NCBI GenBank assembly: GCA_003184365.1
Contig: NKYR01000095.1
Span: 62,001 to 126,000 of the forward strand
Length of the DNA: 64,000 bases
Reading direction: 5' to 3'
Origin: Evernia prunastri
Taxonomy: Eukaryota > Ascomycota > Lecanoromycetes > Lecanorales > Parmeliaceae
The position numbers were made by a program, and so were the translations under genes. Positions 1-12,302 of the stretch are shown here, piece after piece. The notes under the pieces were generated by a model. That model was given only the letters and a program-made list of their open reading frames with translations, made no database searches and had not been told where the DNA came from. The stretch's first letter is position 1. The number at the start of each line of letters is the position of its first letter.

Positions 1-3000
1 CGACAATGCAAAAGTACTACGATCACCTCCACTCAATGGGTCTGCAGTATGGCGAAGACTTCAGGCTACTCTCCGGCAACATTGAGTCAGGACCCGGCTT
101 CGCCATGGCTCCAATCACCTTCCGTCCCGATCAAGTGAGCACAGCACCGAGCGACCTTTGCATCGTGCACCCTACCTTCTTGGACTCTTCCTTCCATGTC
201 GTCTTTGCAGGAGCGGAGTCTGAAATGGGTAGGCCCCTCGGAGAGCCGTTCGTACCAACGTTCATGAAATCCATGAAGGTTTCCGGCCTCTTTCAAGACA
301 TGATGCACTCGGACGATCAGCAGCGGTTCTGGGTCAGCTCCAACACCAAGCTGCCCGGACCCCGCGTGGCGACCAGCGACATCGCCATCCAGTCCGACGA
401 CTGCAGCAAGCTCATGATCGAGATGCAGGGCGCGGAGTTCACCGCGTTGGGTGGAGACATGACGGGCGACTCCCCGGAGCGCACCCTCTTCTTCCGCACA
501 AAGTGGCAGCCGGCATTCTCGTGCCTGGGCGGGAACACGCAACCCCCCAAGCTTGCCAGCTTGGCGCAAGTCATGGACGTCTTCGCACACCAGATTCCTA
601 ATTCGACGATCATTCATTTCTCTTCGAATGTGGGCTCTGTTAAGGATGGGTTGAGCTGCCTTGGTGGTCGCCAAGGCGCACAACGTCGCTTCCAGAGCCT
701 CACGCCTTACTCGTCGTCGAGAGATATGTCGGAGGCGTGGAACGTGCTCGCAAAGGAGTGGCCTGGTCGTATTGAAGTCAATGAGCCCAAGGTGGAGCAC
801 TACGATGCCGTTATCATCGATGAGTCTACTCAGGTGGACGTCGTGGCTTTACTCAAGCCAAATGGCTTTGTCATTAGTAATGGTGTGGATTTTGACCATC
901 ATGATTTGACGCCTCTCTTCCAGAGCGGCAACATCAGTACCTGGCAACACCGAGCAGAAGCTCCTACGTCCGGCGAACCTTTGTCTTTGATCATGCCGTC
1001 GGCGGTCTCGGAAAGCACCGATGCCATCGCTTCGACGATCGAGAAGAACTATAACGGCGAAGTGAACAGACTTTCGCTTCTCAGTCTTCTGGGATCCACC
1101 TCCACGCTTGCAGACAGCGTCATCATTCTCGCTGGCCTGGACGAGGACTTGTTCTTCGACGACGCCAGTGACACGGCGGCTCACTACGAAGCCGTCCAGA
1201 AGCTCCTCACAAGCGACAGCACCAACATGGTCTGGGTGACAGTGGGCGGTACGGTTGAGGCCAAAAGCCCCCAACAAGCTATCATCCTCGGCCTCGCTAG
1301 AGTCGCCCGTAGCGAAAATGAGAAGCTCAGACTCGTCACCTTGGACTTCACCAATGGCTCTAATACCAGCAGAGTCCCAAGCCGCGCGCTTGAAGTCCTG
1401 GATCGAAGCATCACGGAGGACGAGTTTGCGCACCGAGATGGTACACTCATGATTCCAAAGGTCGAGCGCGATGATTCTCGCAACTCTAAGCTACCGTTCA
1501 ATGCCCGTGGCGACGTAAAGCTCGAACGCTTTCAGCAGAGTCGCCCTCTCGCTCTCAAGATCGGAAAGGTCGGTCTACTCGATTCGCTGGCCTTTGGCGA
1601 CGATGAACAGATCCTCGACGAAGATTTGGCGCACGACGAGATAGAGATTGAAGTCAAAGCCTCGGCCATCAACTTCCGCGACATTGCGGCCTCCTTGGGA
1701 ATCATCGACGATTACAAGCTCGGAGATGAGTGCGCTGGCATTGTTCGACGAGTCGGTTACAGCGTGGGCTCAGCCGACTTCAAGGCTGGCGACCGAGTGG
1801 TTGCTTGGCGCCCCGGACAAGGCGCACACCGTTCCATCGTTCGCAACCCTGCGGTCTACTGCCAGAAGCTGACAGACATGCCTTTCGGGATCGCCACCTC
1901 TTTCCCGCTGGTCCTGACGACTGCACACTACGCGCTTCAAGACGCAGCACGCTTGCAGCCTGGAGAGACGGTCCTGATCCATTCGGCTGCAGGAGGTGTT
2001 GGCCAGATGGCTGTTCAAGTTGCTCGGATGCTTGGAGCGAATGTCATCGCCACATGCGGTTCCCAGGACAAGCGAGACTTCCTCAAAAACCACTTCGGTC
2101 TTGACGACGACCATATCCTTTCGTCGCGAGACAACTCTTTCGCAGAGGGTGTCTTCAACTTGACCAATGGCAAAGGTGTCGACGTGGCACTCAACAGTCT
2201 TGCTGGGGAGTTGCTACATGCCACCTGGAGCTGCATTGCACGCTTCGGCCGTTTCATCGAGATTGGAAAAAGAGACATCCACGAGAACGCCAAGATTGAC
2301 ATGGACCCGTTCCGTAAGAACATCTCCTTCGCGTCTGTCGATATGATCACTGTATTCGAGCACAACCGACCTCTAGGAGCCCGTGTTTTCAAAGACTGCT
2401 GCAACCTCATCCAGGCAGGTACCATCAAGATCCCTGAGACGGTCGTTGAACTATCCTACGCCGAGGCCCAGAAAGGGTTCCGACTGCTGCAAATGGGCAA
2501 GCATTTGGGTAAGGTTGTCCTTGTTGCTCGGGAACAGGAGACGGTTCCGGTCCTTCCGACTGTCTATCGCAATACGGCGCTATTCAAGCCAGACAAAAGC
2601 TACCTCTTGGTGGGCGGGCTTGGCGGCTTGGGCCGCACACTGGCCGAATGGATGGTCCGAAAAGGTGCTCGCCATTTGGCCTTCATGTCAAGGTCTGGCG
2701 CCAGTCGACCCGAGGCAGCAGCAACACTGAGATGGCTTGAGGCCCGTGATATCAAGGTCTCGATCTATCGCGCCGATGTCACCGACTACGAAGCCGTCAA
2801 ATCATGCACTGAAGAGCTTGGGTCTCGTCTTGACGGGGTCTTCCAGGCGGCTATGGTCCTTCAGGATACGCCGTTGAACAAAATGACACATCAACAATGG
2901 CAGACCTCCGTCCGGCCAAAAGTCCGAGGTACCTACAATCTGCACAAGGCGACTTTGGACACTCCACTGGATTTCTTCGTTTGCTTCTCCTCGGCATCCG

Positions 3001-6000
3001 CGATTGTTGGTGCGATGGCGCAGGCGAACTATTCGGCCGCCAATACTTACCTGGACGCCTTGATGAGCCATCGCCGTGGCTTAGGTCTCAAAGGTACGAC
3101 GATGAACTGCGGTATGATCGTTGGCGTTGGTGCCGTCGCTGAAGACGTTGCCCTCGAACGGATCATGAAGCGCATCGGATACGATGCTGTCAATGAAGAA
3201 GAGCTGCTCTATCAAGTCGAGGAGGCTGTCGTTGCCCAGAAGGATTACTTCGTCCCGACTCCGGGTATCGATGAGCATCAGACAATCACAGGCATCAATT
3301 TGACCCGGAAAGACCTCTACTGGGCCTCGAAGCCACTGCTCCGCAATCTTTATGCTAATCTCGACATCGATGGCGATGCGGCTAAAGCATCAGCCGGAAA
3401 GCCACTCATGGGCACTCTACGGGACGCTGCCGATACCGAGGAACGCGTCTCGATCTTGACTACTGCTTTCATCGAGAAGGTTTCCGCTGTGCTTGGTGTT
3501 GCGACTGATATCGTCCAGCCTGGGAACCCACTTTCGGCTTATGGCCTGGACTCGATCGTCGCCATTGAGTTCCGCAAGTGGTTCATGAAAGCTATCAACG
3601 TGGATGTTCAGATCTTCGACGTCCTCGGCTCCAAGTCTATTACGGAGTTGGTCACCAAGGCCGCAAGCTTGATCAAGTTTGATGCCGAGAGCGAGGAAGA
3701 CAAGGCTGGGACGCCTGCCACCGGAGCTGCCGAAAAGACCAGTGTCGACAAGACCGAGCAAGTGCCATCCTCTTCTACTTCGACAGAGTTCTCGAAGATC
3801 GAGAGACCGGAAAACTTACCCATGTCTACCTTCCAACGCAGGATGTGGTTCCAACACAACATGCTTGAAGACAAGGCGTCGCTCAATGTGCCTGTCATGT
3901 GCCATGTCCGAGGCAAGCTCGACGTTCCAGCTCTAGAAGCGGCCGTAGGCGAGATGGTGAAACGAAACGAAAGCCTTCGCATGTCGTTCTTCGAAGGCGA
4001 CGACTTCTCCGAACAGAAGCCGGTCCCCGGCTTTGACCTGCGCCTCATCCGCAAAGACCTGTCAGCCGATTCCGGAAACGACACGAGGTCCTTGGATAAG
4101 TTCGTCGCTGAGCTTAGGAATCAAGAACTGGATATCGAGAACGGCGAGGTTTTGCGCATGGCGATGGCCAAGATCGAGGAAGGCCATTATGTCCTTGTCA
4201 TGATCTACCATCACATTTCCATCGACCGTGGAAGCTCTAAATCTATGTTTCAACAGGTCACCTCTCTGTACGAGGCTATTCGCAATGAGAAGGCTGTTGC
4301 AACCGTGGTGCCACCGAAAGTCTCTTACATCGACTTCACCCTCTGGCACGAAGCTCGCCTGGCCTCACCGGAGCTTCAGCTCAGTATCGACTTTTGGAAA
4401 AACAAGCTGCGCAATGCTCCAGAGGCCAGTAAGTTGCTGCCGTTTCCGAAAGCGTCACGTCCTGGACACATGGACACCGCAAGGGCAGTGCTCAACATGA
4501 CCCTCGAGACGCCCATGCTCAATCGCATGAAGCGGATCTGCGCCCAGACCGGAACAACGCCTTTCCAATACCTACTGGCTGCCTTCAGGTCTTTCCATTA
4601 TCGGTATACCGAAGAAGAAGATTTGACGGTCCACATGGTCGATGGTCGTCGACCTCATCCTGATTTGGAGGAAACCATTGGCTTCTTCGTCAACTTGATC
4701 CCGATCAGATTTACAGAAGGATGCGACGCGAGCTTCGACCGCCTTCTCGAGTACACCAAGTCTTCCACGCTCGAGGCGACCCAACACAGCACGGTCCCCT
4801 TCGATGCCATCGTGGACGCTGTCAACGTCGAGAAGACACCGAGCCATTTCCCACTGGGCCAGCTCGCGATCAATTATCAGTCGCACGGTAAGATGCCAAA
4901 GTTCAAGACCCAGGACTTTGAAATCAGCGAGATCGAGGGCGAGGATATACCTACCGCGTGCGAGATGCAGCTGGAGGCGCTTGAGGATCCGGACAACGGG
5001 TTGGATCTTCGCCTGGAGTATTCGTCGACGATCTATGGTGCGGAAGAGATGGACCTGTTCTTTGATAACTTCATGCACTACTTCACTAACGTGATCAAAG
5101 ACCATCGTCAACCCATCTCCGAGGTTGCCATGTGCGGTCCTAAGGAGATTGAACGTCTCAAGAACGGTTCCTGGAATACCGGTTTTACCGAGAATACCTG
5201 GGACAATGTCTCTGTGGTCGACAAGATCGCCCAGGTCGCCAAGAACGCTCCCGGAGCTACCGCCATCGAAGACTCCGAAGGCCAGTCGGTATCTTACCGG
5301 GATCTCGTTGGCAAAGCGCAGAAGATCGCGGCCTCGCTACAGCAGTCTAGCGCGTCGCCCGGTGACTTCATCGGTGTCCTGTCGAGGCCTGGCATCGACT
5401 CTATCTCAGCGATGCTAGGTACCTTGATTGCTGGCTGTGGGTACATACCCATGGATCCAGAGTTTGCCATCGACCGTTTGACATTCATGGCTTCGGATGC
5501 ATCAGCAAAGGCCATACTGGTTGGCGAAGGCTTGGAGAAAGTTGGTCTTGCCATTGCCAAAAATATCGACTTCGAGCCTCATCTCATTCCTATCTCGGCT
5601 GCCATTTCGTCCCATGAGCCATTGCGTTCTGTTGAGAGCTCTTCTGATGATCCTTTTTACATCATGTACACCTCAGTAAGTACCCCTTTGCAGAATCATA
5701 AGTAGCCTCACTAACATGTCCATTACCAGGGGAGTACAGGAACGCCCAAAGGGGTTGCGCTGACTCGGTCCAACACGCAGCAGATGCTCAGCACTCTGCA
5801 TCACGACTTCGGCTTCAATTCTGCGGACAAATTCCTCCATCAGTCTTCCATCTGCTTCGACCTTTCCATCGTACAGATCTTCTCCGCTCTGACCAGCGGT
5901 GCCACCGTCTGCGTCGCAAGCCCAGAAGTCCGGAAAGACCCTTCCCTCCTGGCCAAGTTCATGCGCGACGCAGAGGTCAGCGTCACCTACAACACGCCGA

Positions 6001-7193
6001 CGCAGTTTGCCCTGCTCTTGGAGAACGCCTCCGACGACCTCCGCCAATGCATCAATTACCGCGTCGCCTTCTTCGCCGGCGAGACCTTACCCGTTCGCCT
6101 GGCGCGAGCCTTCTACGACCTCAAAACCCCCGCCGTCGCCTACAACACCTGGAGCCCAAGCGAGCTGGTCGTCCAGACCGCCATCCACAAGGTCGCCTAC
6201 CCGACGGCCGCCACGACCAACATCCCCATCGGCTTCCCCCTGGCCAACTGCCGCCACTACGTCCTCGACGCCAAGATGCAAGCCCTCCCCGCCAGCCTCG
6301 TCGGCGAGATCTGCGTCGGCGGCGCCCAGGTCGGCGCCGGCTACCTCAACCGCCCGGACGCCACCGCCCACTCCTTCGCCGCCGACCCCTTCGCCTCCGA
6401 CGCCGACGCCGCCCGCGGCTGGTCCCGCTGCTTCCGCACGGGCGATCGCGGCCGCTTCAGACCCGACGGCCAACTCGAGTTCCACGGCCGCATCGCCGGC
6501 GACCGCCAGCTCAAGCTGCGCGGGTTCCGCCTCGACCTCGGCGAGATCGAACACCGCATCCACCTCGAAGCGTCGCACATCGGCAAGCGCAGGCTCGTCG
6601 ACCTCGCCGTCGTCGCGGCCGCCCCGCCGCCCCGGGAGGAAGGGGACCGCGAATCGAGCCTGACGGACGAGCGCCGGCTCGTCGCGTTCCTCGTCTACAA
6701 CCAGCTCCTGGCAGACCACGAGAAACAGGCCCTCGTCTCGGCGCTGCACGCCAAACTCGCCGCCCACCTCAACTACTACATGCTCCCCGGCGCCTACCGC
6801 TTCCTCAACAGCCTCCCCGTCACCATCGGCGGCAAGGTCGACCGCTCCGCCCTCCTCGCCTCCCAATCCAACCTCGTCTATCCCTCTTCTTCTTCCTCCT
6901 CCTCTGCCTCTTCTTCCGGCTCCTCGTCCAGCTCAGATCCGTCCACCGCAGACCCGATCTTAGCGACCGTCACCCAGCTCTTCAAAGACGTCCTCAAACT
7001 CCCAAAGGACAGAGAGGTCAATCCGGGAGATAACTTCTTCGACCTCGGTGGGCAGAGCATCCTCCTGCTCAGGGCGCACGGCAAGATCAAGCGCGCGTTC
7101 GGCGTCGCGCCGCCGCTTAAGGATCTGTTTGCGGCTAAGACGCCGGGGGAGATGGCGGTGTTGATCAAGGGGGTGCTTGGTAATGGGGTGTGA
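1..7193 (+). CDS. Highly reducing PKS-NRPS hybrid synthase, 5' end outside window
   Basis: Makes a reduced polyketide chain and should condense it with one amino acid. The frame is open at the left edge, so KS, AT and half of the DH are missing. Exons are 1-5675 and 5730-7193; the 54-bp GT-AG intron splits the A3 motif (YTS|GSTGTPKG). Numbering from the Met at base 6: DH C-terminal half 1-150 (HPTFLDSSFH); a linker 150-520 with no recognisable SAM-binding motif; ER 520-860 with an NADPH motif (HSAAGGVGQ); KR from 865 (GGLGGLG, then Ser and ANYSAAN); ACP near 1180 (GLDSIV); C domain with HHISIDRG near 1402; A domain about 1750-2270 (FDLS, RTGDRGR, GGKVDR); a Ser-rich linker; T domain near 2327 (LGGQSILL). 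It stops right after the T domain. My tentative ten-residue A-domain code is D-L-V-Y-F-A-T-V-Q-K; I cannot assign a substrate. The domain calls are secure; the product is unknown. Confidence 0.95.
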
Positions 7194-8860
7194 ATGGAGA
7201 CTGAGAGGGGAGTGTGGTTTTGGAATGGAGGGTGATGGCGCTGATGCGGGTTTGGTGGCTGCTTTGGTTCGGCGTTTGCGCTGGGATAGTGATTTGGTGG
7301 TTTTGTTCGGGGGTGCAGCGGCGTCTTGGATTTGGAGTTGTGGATTGGGTGGGCTGGATGGATGGGGTTTGGGGTTTTTTGCTTTTATGTGGCTATCCGT
7401 TTGCTCTTGGGGGGGAAGAGGGGGCGTTCTTTGTTCATTGTGTGTGCTGTTTCATTCTCCGATAGCTTTAATCTGATGTTTGATTTACTCTACTATCGCC
7501 TTTCTCATTGCTGTTCGTTTGTGAGGTTTCCTTTTGTGAATGCTTGTCTAAAGTGTATCAGTTGCTGCTGGGGTTGAACTTGTTCTACATCTTGATCGAT
7601 CTTTATAAATTCCTTGTGTACTCTAGTGTATGTCGCATAGAAATTCATCTCAACCATCAATATTCTCTTTCCTCCCTTCTTTGCCCATACGCAATGGGGA
7701 TCTTGTTTACATTACTGGAATTTTTTTTATCGTCTGTTTGTTCGATGATTTGATGGCTACTGCAACTTCACTTCTGGTTGGTGCCGACTGCATCTCATCT
7801 CATGTACATACCCCATCTCAAGAGTACGATGCATCTCATATACTACATCTTCGTTCGCCCCATCTCGTTGACATTTACCTCTCGTTTATATATGCATATG
7901 CATATCCATAATCAAACCACACACACGTACGCACATATAGCATCCTACACCGCTCACCCGATACCCCATCCCACTTCCTTCAATCGTATCATACCCACCA
8001 CTACCCACCACCACCAACTTTTCCTCTACCTAACGCCTCCGAAATCATTACTAAGCAATGGAAAGAAAGAAAGAAAGAGAGATGGAGAAGACTTGGCGCG
8101 GCGCGATCATCCGGCTCTGAGTTAGCGAGGAAAGAACGAACGGACACGCAAAGAAAGGAGGAAAGGTGAAGAAAGAGGTGGGACAGGCCAAAAAAATGCA
8201 ATTAAAAGAAGAAATGGGGGAAAAAGTGGCGAAAAAAGGGGGGCGTTAGTGCGCTAGTTTGCGCAAACCCGATTTTTTGGCTTTTTGGCTTTTTTCGAAC
8301 TTTGGTTTGTGGGTTTTTGGCTTTTCGCCTCGTCTGGTCGTGCCAAGACATTGACTCATTCTTTTCATTTTTTCCCCCCTTCTTCTCCTTTGCTGCGTGG
8401 TTGTGAGCGGCGATGGCTGGTGCTTGGGGTTTCGAAAGGGGAGAATGGGATGAGGCAATGGGGGGGAAGGTGAGCGTTGTTATGTTGTTCCTGCACCTGT
8501 GGTCGGTGGGTATGATGAGGGTCGTCGATGTGGGATGAGTAATAGTGAGGCGAACCTTTGTGGGTTGAGTGAGTGGAGTGGGCGTCTAGGGGTGGGTTGG
8601 TGGCAAGCTTGCGCACCAAGCTCGTGCCTTCATGCGAGACTGTGAGAGGATAGAGAGATGGAGAGATGGATGGCGTCATTGAGTGAGAGGGGGAGAGAGA
8701 GTGGGTCGAGCACAAAGAGTGCGCAGGAGTGGAGAAGGGGATTGTTCGGTTGTGGGAATCGAGCACAATGAGCTCCACTCTTCGACTTTGTTTGAGGACA
8801 ATGGAGCTGGTTTGCAGAGAATTTTTCGAAGTGGTCCGCGCTGGGCTTGGGCTTGTGCGG
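7194..8860. other. Intergenic region downstream of the PKS-NRPS
   Basis: No convincing gene. The stretch is G/T-rich just after the stop, then holds a purine-rich run around 8060-8240 (GAAA-type simple sequence). Open frames on both strands here are low-complexity and lack domain-like composition. Confidence 0.6.
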
Positions 8861-8870
8861 TATATATATA
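8861..8870 (+). promoter_or_regulatory. TATA-like element upstream of the HEPN-motif gene
   Basis: An uninterrupted TA run lies about 270 bp before the chosen ATG at 9139. The 15-bp tandem array at 8914-9018 lies between them, so that array would fall in the promoter or 5' leader. Confidence 0.35.
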
Positions 8871-8913
8871 TCTCTCCTTTTTTCTGGGATGCTGGATATT
8901 TGCCAAGCATCTT

Positions 8914-9018
8914 TTGCACACGCATCCTCTCCAGACACATACTTTCCAGACGCACACTTTCCACACGCATCCTCACCAGACACATACTCTTCAAACGCAC
9001 ATTTTCCACACACATACT
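8914..9018. repeat. 15-bp minisatellite, about seven units
   Basis: Seven imperfect 15-bp units built around the theme TTCCACACGCATACT follow each other without spacing. Because 15 is divisible by three, the array is open in several frames and translates as a five-residue His/Thr-rich repeat on the plus strand. It lies upstream of the best ATG for the next gene, so I treat it as non-coding. Confidence 0.75.
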
Positions 9019-9138
9019 CTCCATTTTATATCTGATACCCCTCATACGATCGTGTATCTCGACTCTTTTATCTCCCTTATCCCTGGATATCGACCGGTTT
9101 TACTGCATCCGACTCTGAGTGCCGAGACGGGAACGGAT

Positions 9139-10678
9139 ATGGCAAAATCTGCGAGCGAAGTTGTCAGCAAGATAGTCGCCAAGTGGAAGGCTTTCAGGCG
9201 TCCGTCTGCTTTCATGAAGGAGTGGGAGACGAATGTCGAAGTGATAGACGGGACGGGCTGGGACAGCCATACTAATTCCGAATGGGATCAAACGCCAAAA
9301 GGGAAAGGCGACGGGACCTGGGACTGCCATGTTGCCCTCTTACCCGGAGAAGCCAAGGCCGACATCAAACTCAACGACCGCGACTCGGGCTATCACTCCC
9401 TCGAAGACACGCTCTCGGACCTCTCGAGCGACATAAGCTCACCACCATCCCCAAGCAGCGAGGAAATAGCATACCTCAACCTACCATTCCGCCAAAAACA
9501 CTACCTCCTCACCCACATCCAAAGAATCATCGAAGCCGCCTGCCTCCAACACGCGCGCACACACCTCAGCGCTTCCCTCTCGGATCCCGCCTGGAAATCC
9601 CTTCACCTGAAATCCACCTCGCGCGAATATCAAGACGACCGACTCGTCGGCAGGGACTGGCTCACCGAAGACGAAATCGAACTGGAATCCTGGATGCAAA
9701 TGCTCGCCCGCCACGCCAAATGCGACCTGCCCCCGCAGAGGAAGAAACGCGTCTTCGAATCCGTCATCGGCCTGCGGAACGCGGCCACACACCGGAACGA
9801 CAGGGGCGACTTCGGGTTCGAGGACCTCGCCCTGGCCATGCAGCTGCCCCGGGCCTTGGGCGACGAAGCTAGACAAGCGGACGTGGACGACGCCTGGCGG
9901 TTCGCAATGGCTGATCCCACACTGGACGAAGAGACGAAGGAGAGAGTTCGGGAGGACATGTTCGGGCCCGGACAGTACCGGACGCGGTGTGCGGTCCTCA
10001 GCCGCATCCAAACTTTGCTAGAGGAAAGCTGCTTCCGCGCCGCGGCGGCCAGGATTCCGGCCGTGCTGGAGAAGAAAGGGTGGACGATGCCGGAGCAGGT
10101 GGAGTTGCCGTTTTGGTTCGATGTTTTTCGGACCTACTGCTGTGACCCGGAGGACATGAAGAGCGACGACAGCAGCCACCAGAGCGACGACAGCACCACC
10201 ACCACCACCACCACCACCACCAACATCGGCGCCTCAAACGGTATCCGTCAGCTTTCGCAACTCTTGGAATTACTAGGGGGCGCTCGCATCCANNNNNNNN
10301 NNNNNNNGGACCTACTGCTGTGACCCGGAGGACATGAAGAGCGACGACAGCAGCCACCAGAGCGACGACAGCACCACCACCACCACCACCACCACCAACA
10401 TCGGCGCCTCAAACGGTATCCGTCAGCTTTCGCAACTCTTGGAATTACTAGGGGGCGCTCGCATCCACATCCGCATCCCTGTCGCCCACCGCCTGCCGCT
10501 CTCGGACGAATCACTGAGGAAGCAGGTCAAGAGAGCCAGCGCCATTTGTGAATTGCTGGGGCATCCGGAGCAAGTACTTGAGATCGAACGAGTGGAGGAG
10601 GAGTTTTTTGAAAGCAGGGGGGAGACGGCGACGGAGGGTCTTTGTGTTTTGGACAGAGCGAAATACATCGAGCTGTGA
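9139..10678 (+). CDS. Unrecognised protein with HEPN-like Rx4H motif; gene split by an assembly gap
   Basis: Function unknown. Start chosen at ATG 9139, after the minisatellite. A run of 15 N (10293-10307) interrupts the gene, and bases 10130-10292 are repeated almost exactly at 10308-10467. Keeping one copy of the repeat restores an open frame of about 454 residues ending at 10678; read literally, the frame stops soon after the gap. The protein has a Ser/Asp-rich N-terminal stretch, a helical-looking middle, and R213-N-A-A-T-H218. This fits the R-(N/D/H)-x3-H arrangement of HEPN-superfamily RNases, where the motif opens the last helix. A Thr homopolymer from an (ACC)n tract follows near residue 353. 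The HEPN link is a motif-level inference only. GC content and codon use resemble the PKS-NRPS gene more than the genes to the right. Confidence 0.7.
10130..10467. other. Assembly gap (15 N) with duplicated flanks
   Basis: Copy 1 is 10130-10292 (163 bp) and copy 2 is 10308-10467 (160 bp). They differ by one ACC triplet inside an (ACC)n microsatellite. This is the usual signature of two contig ends that overlap but were not merged, rather than a biological duplication. Confidence 0.9.
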
Positions 10679-12302
10679 GGATTTGGGGGAGAAGGTGTTA
10701 TGGTGATCGGGTTGGGAAGGGGCAATGGGTGGCTATGGGTAGCGTTGGATTTCTGGGAAGTTGGGTCGCGACGCCTTTGTTATGGTTTGTGCGAGCTGGG
10801 AATTTTGTATCGGGTGTGTTGGGGAAGGAGGGATCTGTTCGTTTTGGGATCGTGTCTTGGGACGGGTGCGACGATTTGTATATAGCTCACAATCAACGTT
10901 TACTCTGAACTGAAGCATTTTTCACTTATCCTTATTAGGGGCCTTGACTGGTGAGCTCGAATCGGGAGGGTCTCATAGAATGTCTTCGCTGCGTAGAGAC
11001 TGTCTTGTAGCAGACCAGACACGATATAGGATAGAGTCAACAGAGCTTTCCTGGCGGATGTCGTCAATACCGTCAGTGAAAAGAGAATCTAGTTTGGCTT
11101 CAAACCAACACCACTGCGTCAAATTACAGACAAAGAGCACCTCCCTGACCATCTCCTACAACTGATCGAGGTCCAAAGGTTGCCCCACGTTCACTCTTTC
11201 AAGGGTAGAAAGGTATGAGGATTCCAGAAATATGTTGAGCCTGCTCTTGTGTCAGACGGTGAATCGGCGCCTGATGTAGGATGTATGTGTCTGATTATGT
11301 CTATCTAAAGGGGTGTTTGCAAAGCTTTGAATATGGAGGCATTTTGCCAAGAATTGCTTAGTCATCCGCGCTGATGCGGGCAATTTGGCCTCCTATTGGT
11401 CGGTTGCAAGCATGTGAAAAACCTGCACAAAAAGACATGCCTGTATCAGCAGGCTGACATCTTGTTTTGCCATTCTCGCTCGCGGGAAAGTGTGCTGAGA
11501 TCGATATAGGAAGGGTCGATTGTTTTGAAAAGACTACTTGTGTACCACAAGAACCCATGCCGATGTTTCACCATGAATTGTTTGACACCGTGAGGGCTGG
11601 CTGCAATGCAGTAGTGCTGCAGCAGTTTCATTAGAATGTCGGAGCGATAAGGAGAGGCGATCCCCGATTGGATGGTGGACAATGTTCCAAATAGAGATTT
11701 GGGGGGGGAGGGAAGGGAATAGAAAATGGAGATGAACGTAGTCTAGCGCAGCCTTGCAGTGCTCACTAGAAGGTGCCTATCATTATATCTTTCGTTGGGG
11801 GAAAATTTGCCGGATGATTCTGCAGTACTAGCGTTCTGAGAGATGGTAGGTAGTGGTACAATTCGATAGACACAGAAGTATTAGCGGTCGGTGAGCGTAC
11901 TCTACGTTCTAGTTGGCGTGGATCATACTGAGGTAGACTCTCGAAGTTAGATAGGCGGGTGATAGAAGATTTCGTGCGGAAGACCGCTAGTGCGAGGAGT
12001 TCTTGGAGCGATTGAATTTTGAAAAGATTCCTAGGAGACAAGAGTTACATGTTCTTCGAGATATGCGATATCTGTTTAGCGTTCACTCGATGGATGAACT
12101 GTAAAGAAAACGAATCTATTATTCCTACAGCCGGTTAGGAGATGCTAGGTAGTCGCAAAGTCTTGATGGATTACTCTTTGTGTCTCTTATTCAGTCATGC
12201 ACAATCCCAAGAGTGCCGTGTCTGGTAACCCTTTCATCGAACTTGCAACATAATTCTGGCGAATATGCGAGCCTCTCGACCATTTCCTCCATGTTTGTCT
12301 CC
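10679..12302. other. Intergenic, no supported gene
   Basis: Short open frames occur on both strands (for example 11446-11682 and 11766-12041 on the minus strand) but none shows a domain or a coherent exon structure. A G-run lies near 11700. Confidence 0.5.

Noticed and set aside
6087..6866. 259-codon minus-strand frame opposite the A domain
   Set aside because: Produced by the high GC3 of the A-T exon; repetitive Glu/Gly/Ala composition and no domain.
8365..9045. 226-codon minus-strand frame covering the minisatellite
   Set aside because: Low-complexity Ser/His/Pro translation driven by the 15-bp repeat and simple sequence.
10130..10467. Genuine tandem duplication
   Set aside because: The copies flank a run of N and differ only in microsatellite length, which points to an unmerged assembly overlap.
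11446..12041. Two minus-strand frames with a weak LRR-like LYHYLPSLRTLVL stretch
   Set aside because: Possibly an F-box/LRR relic, but too short, without F-box or splice continuity.
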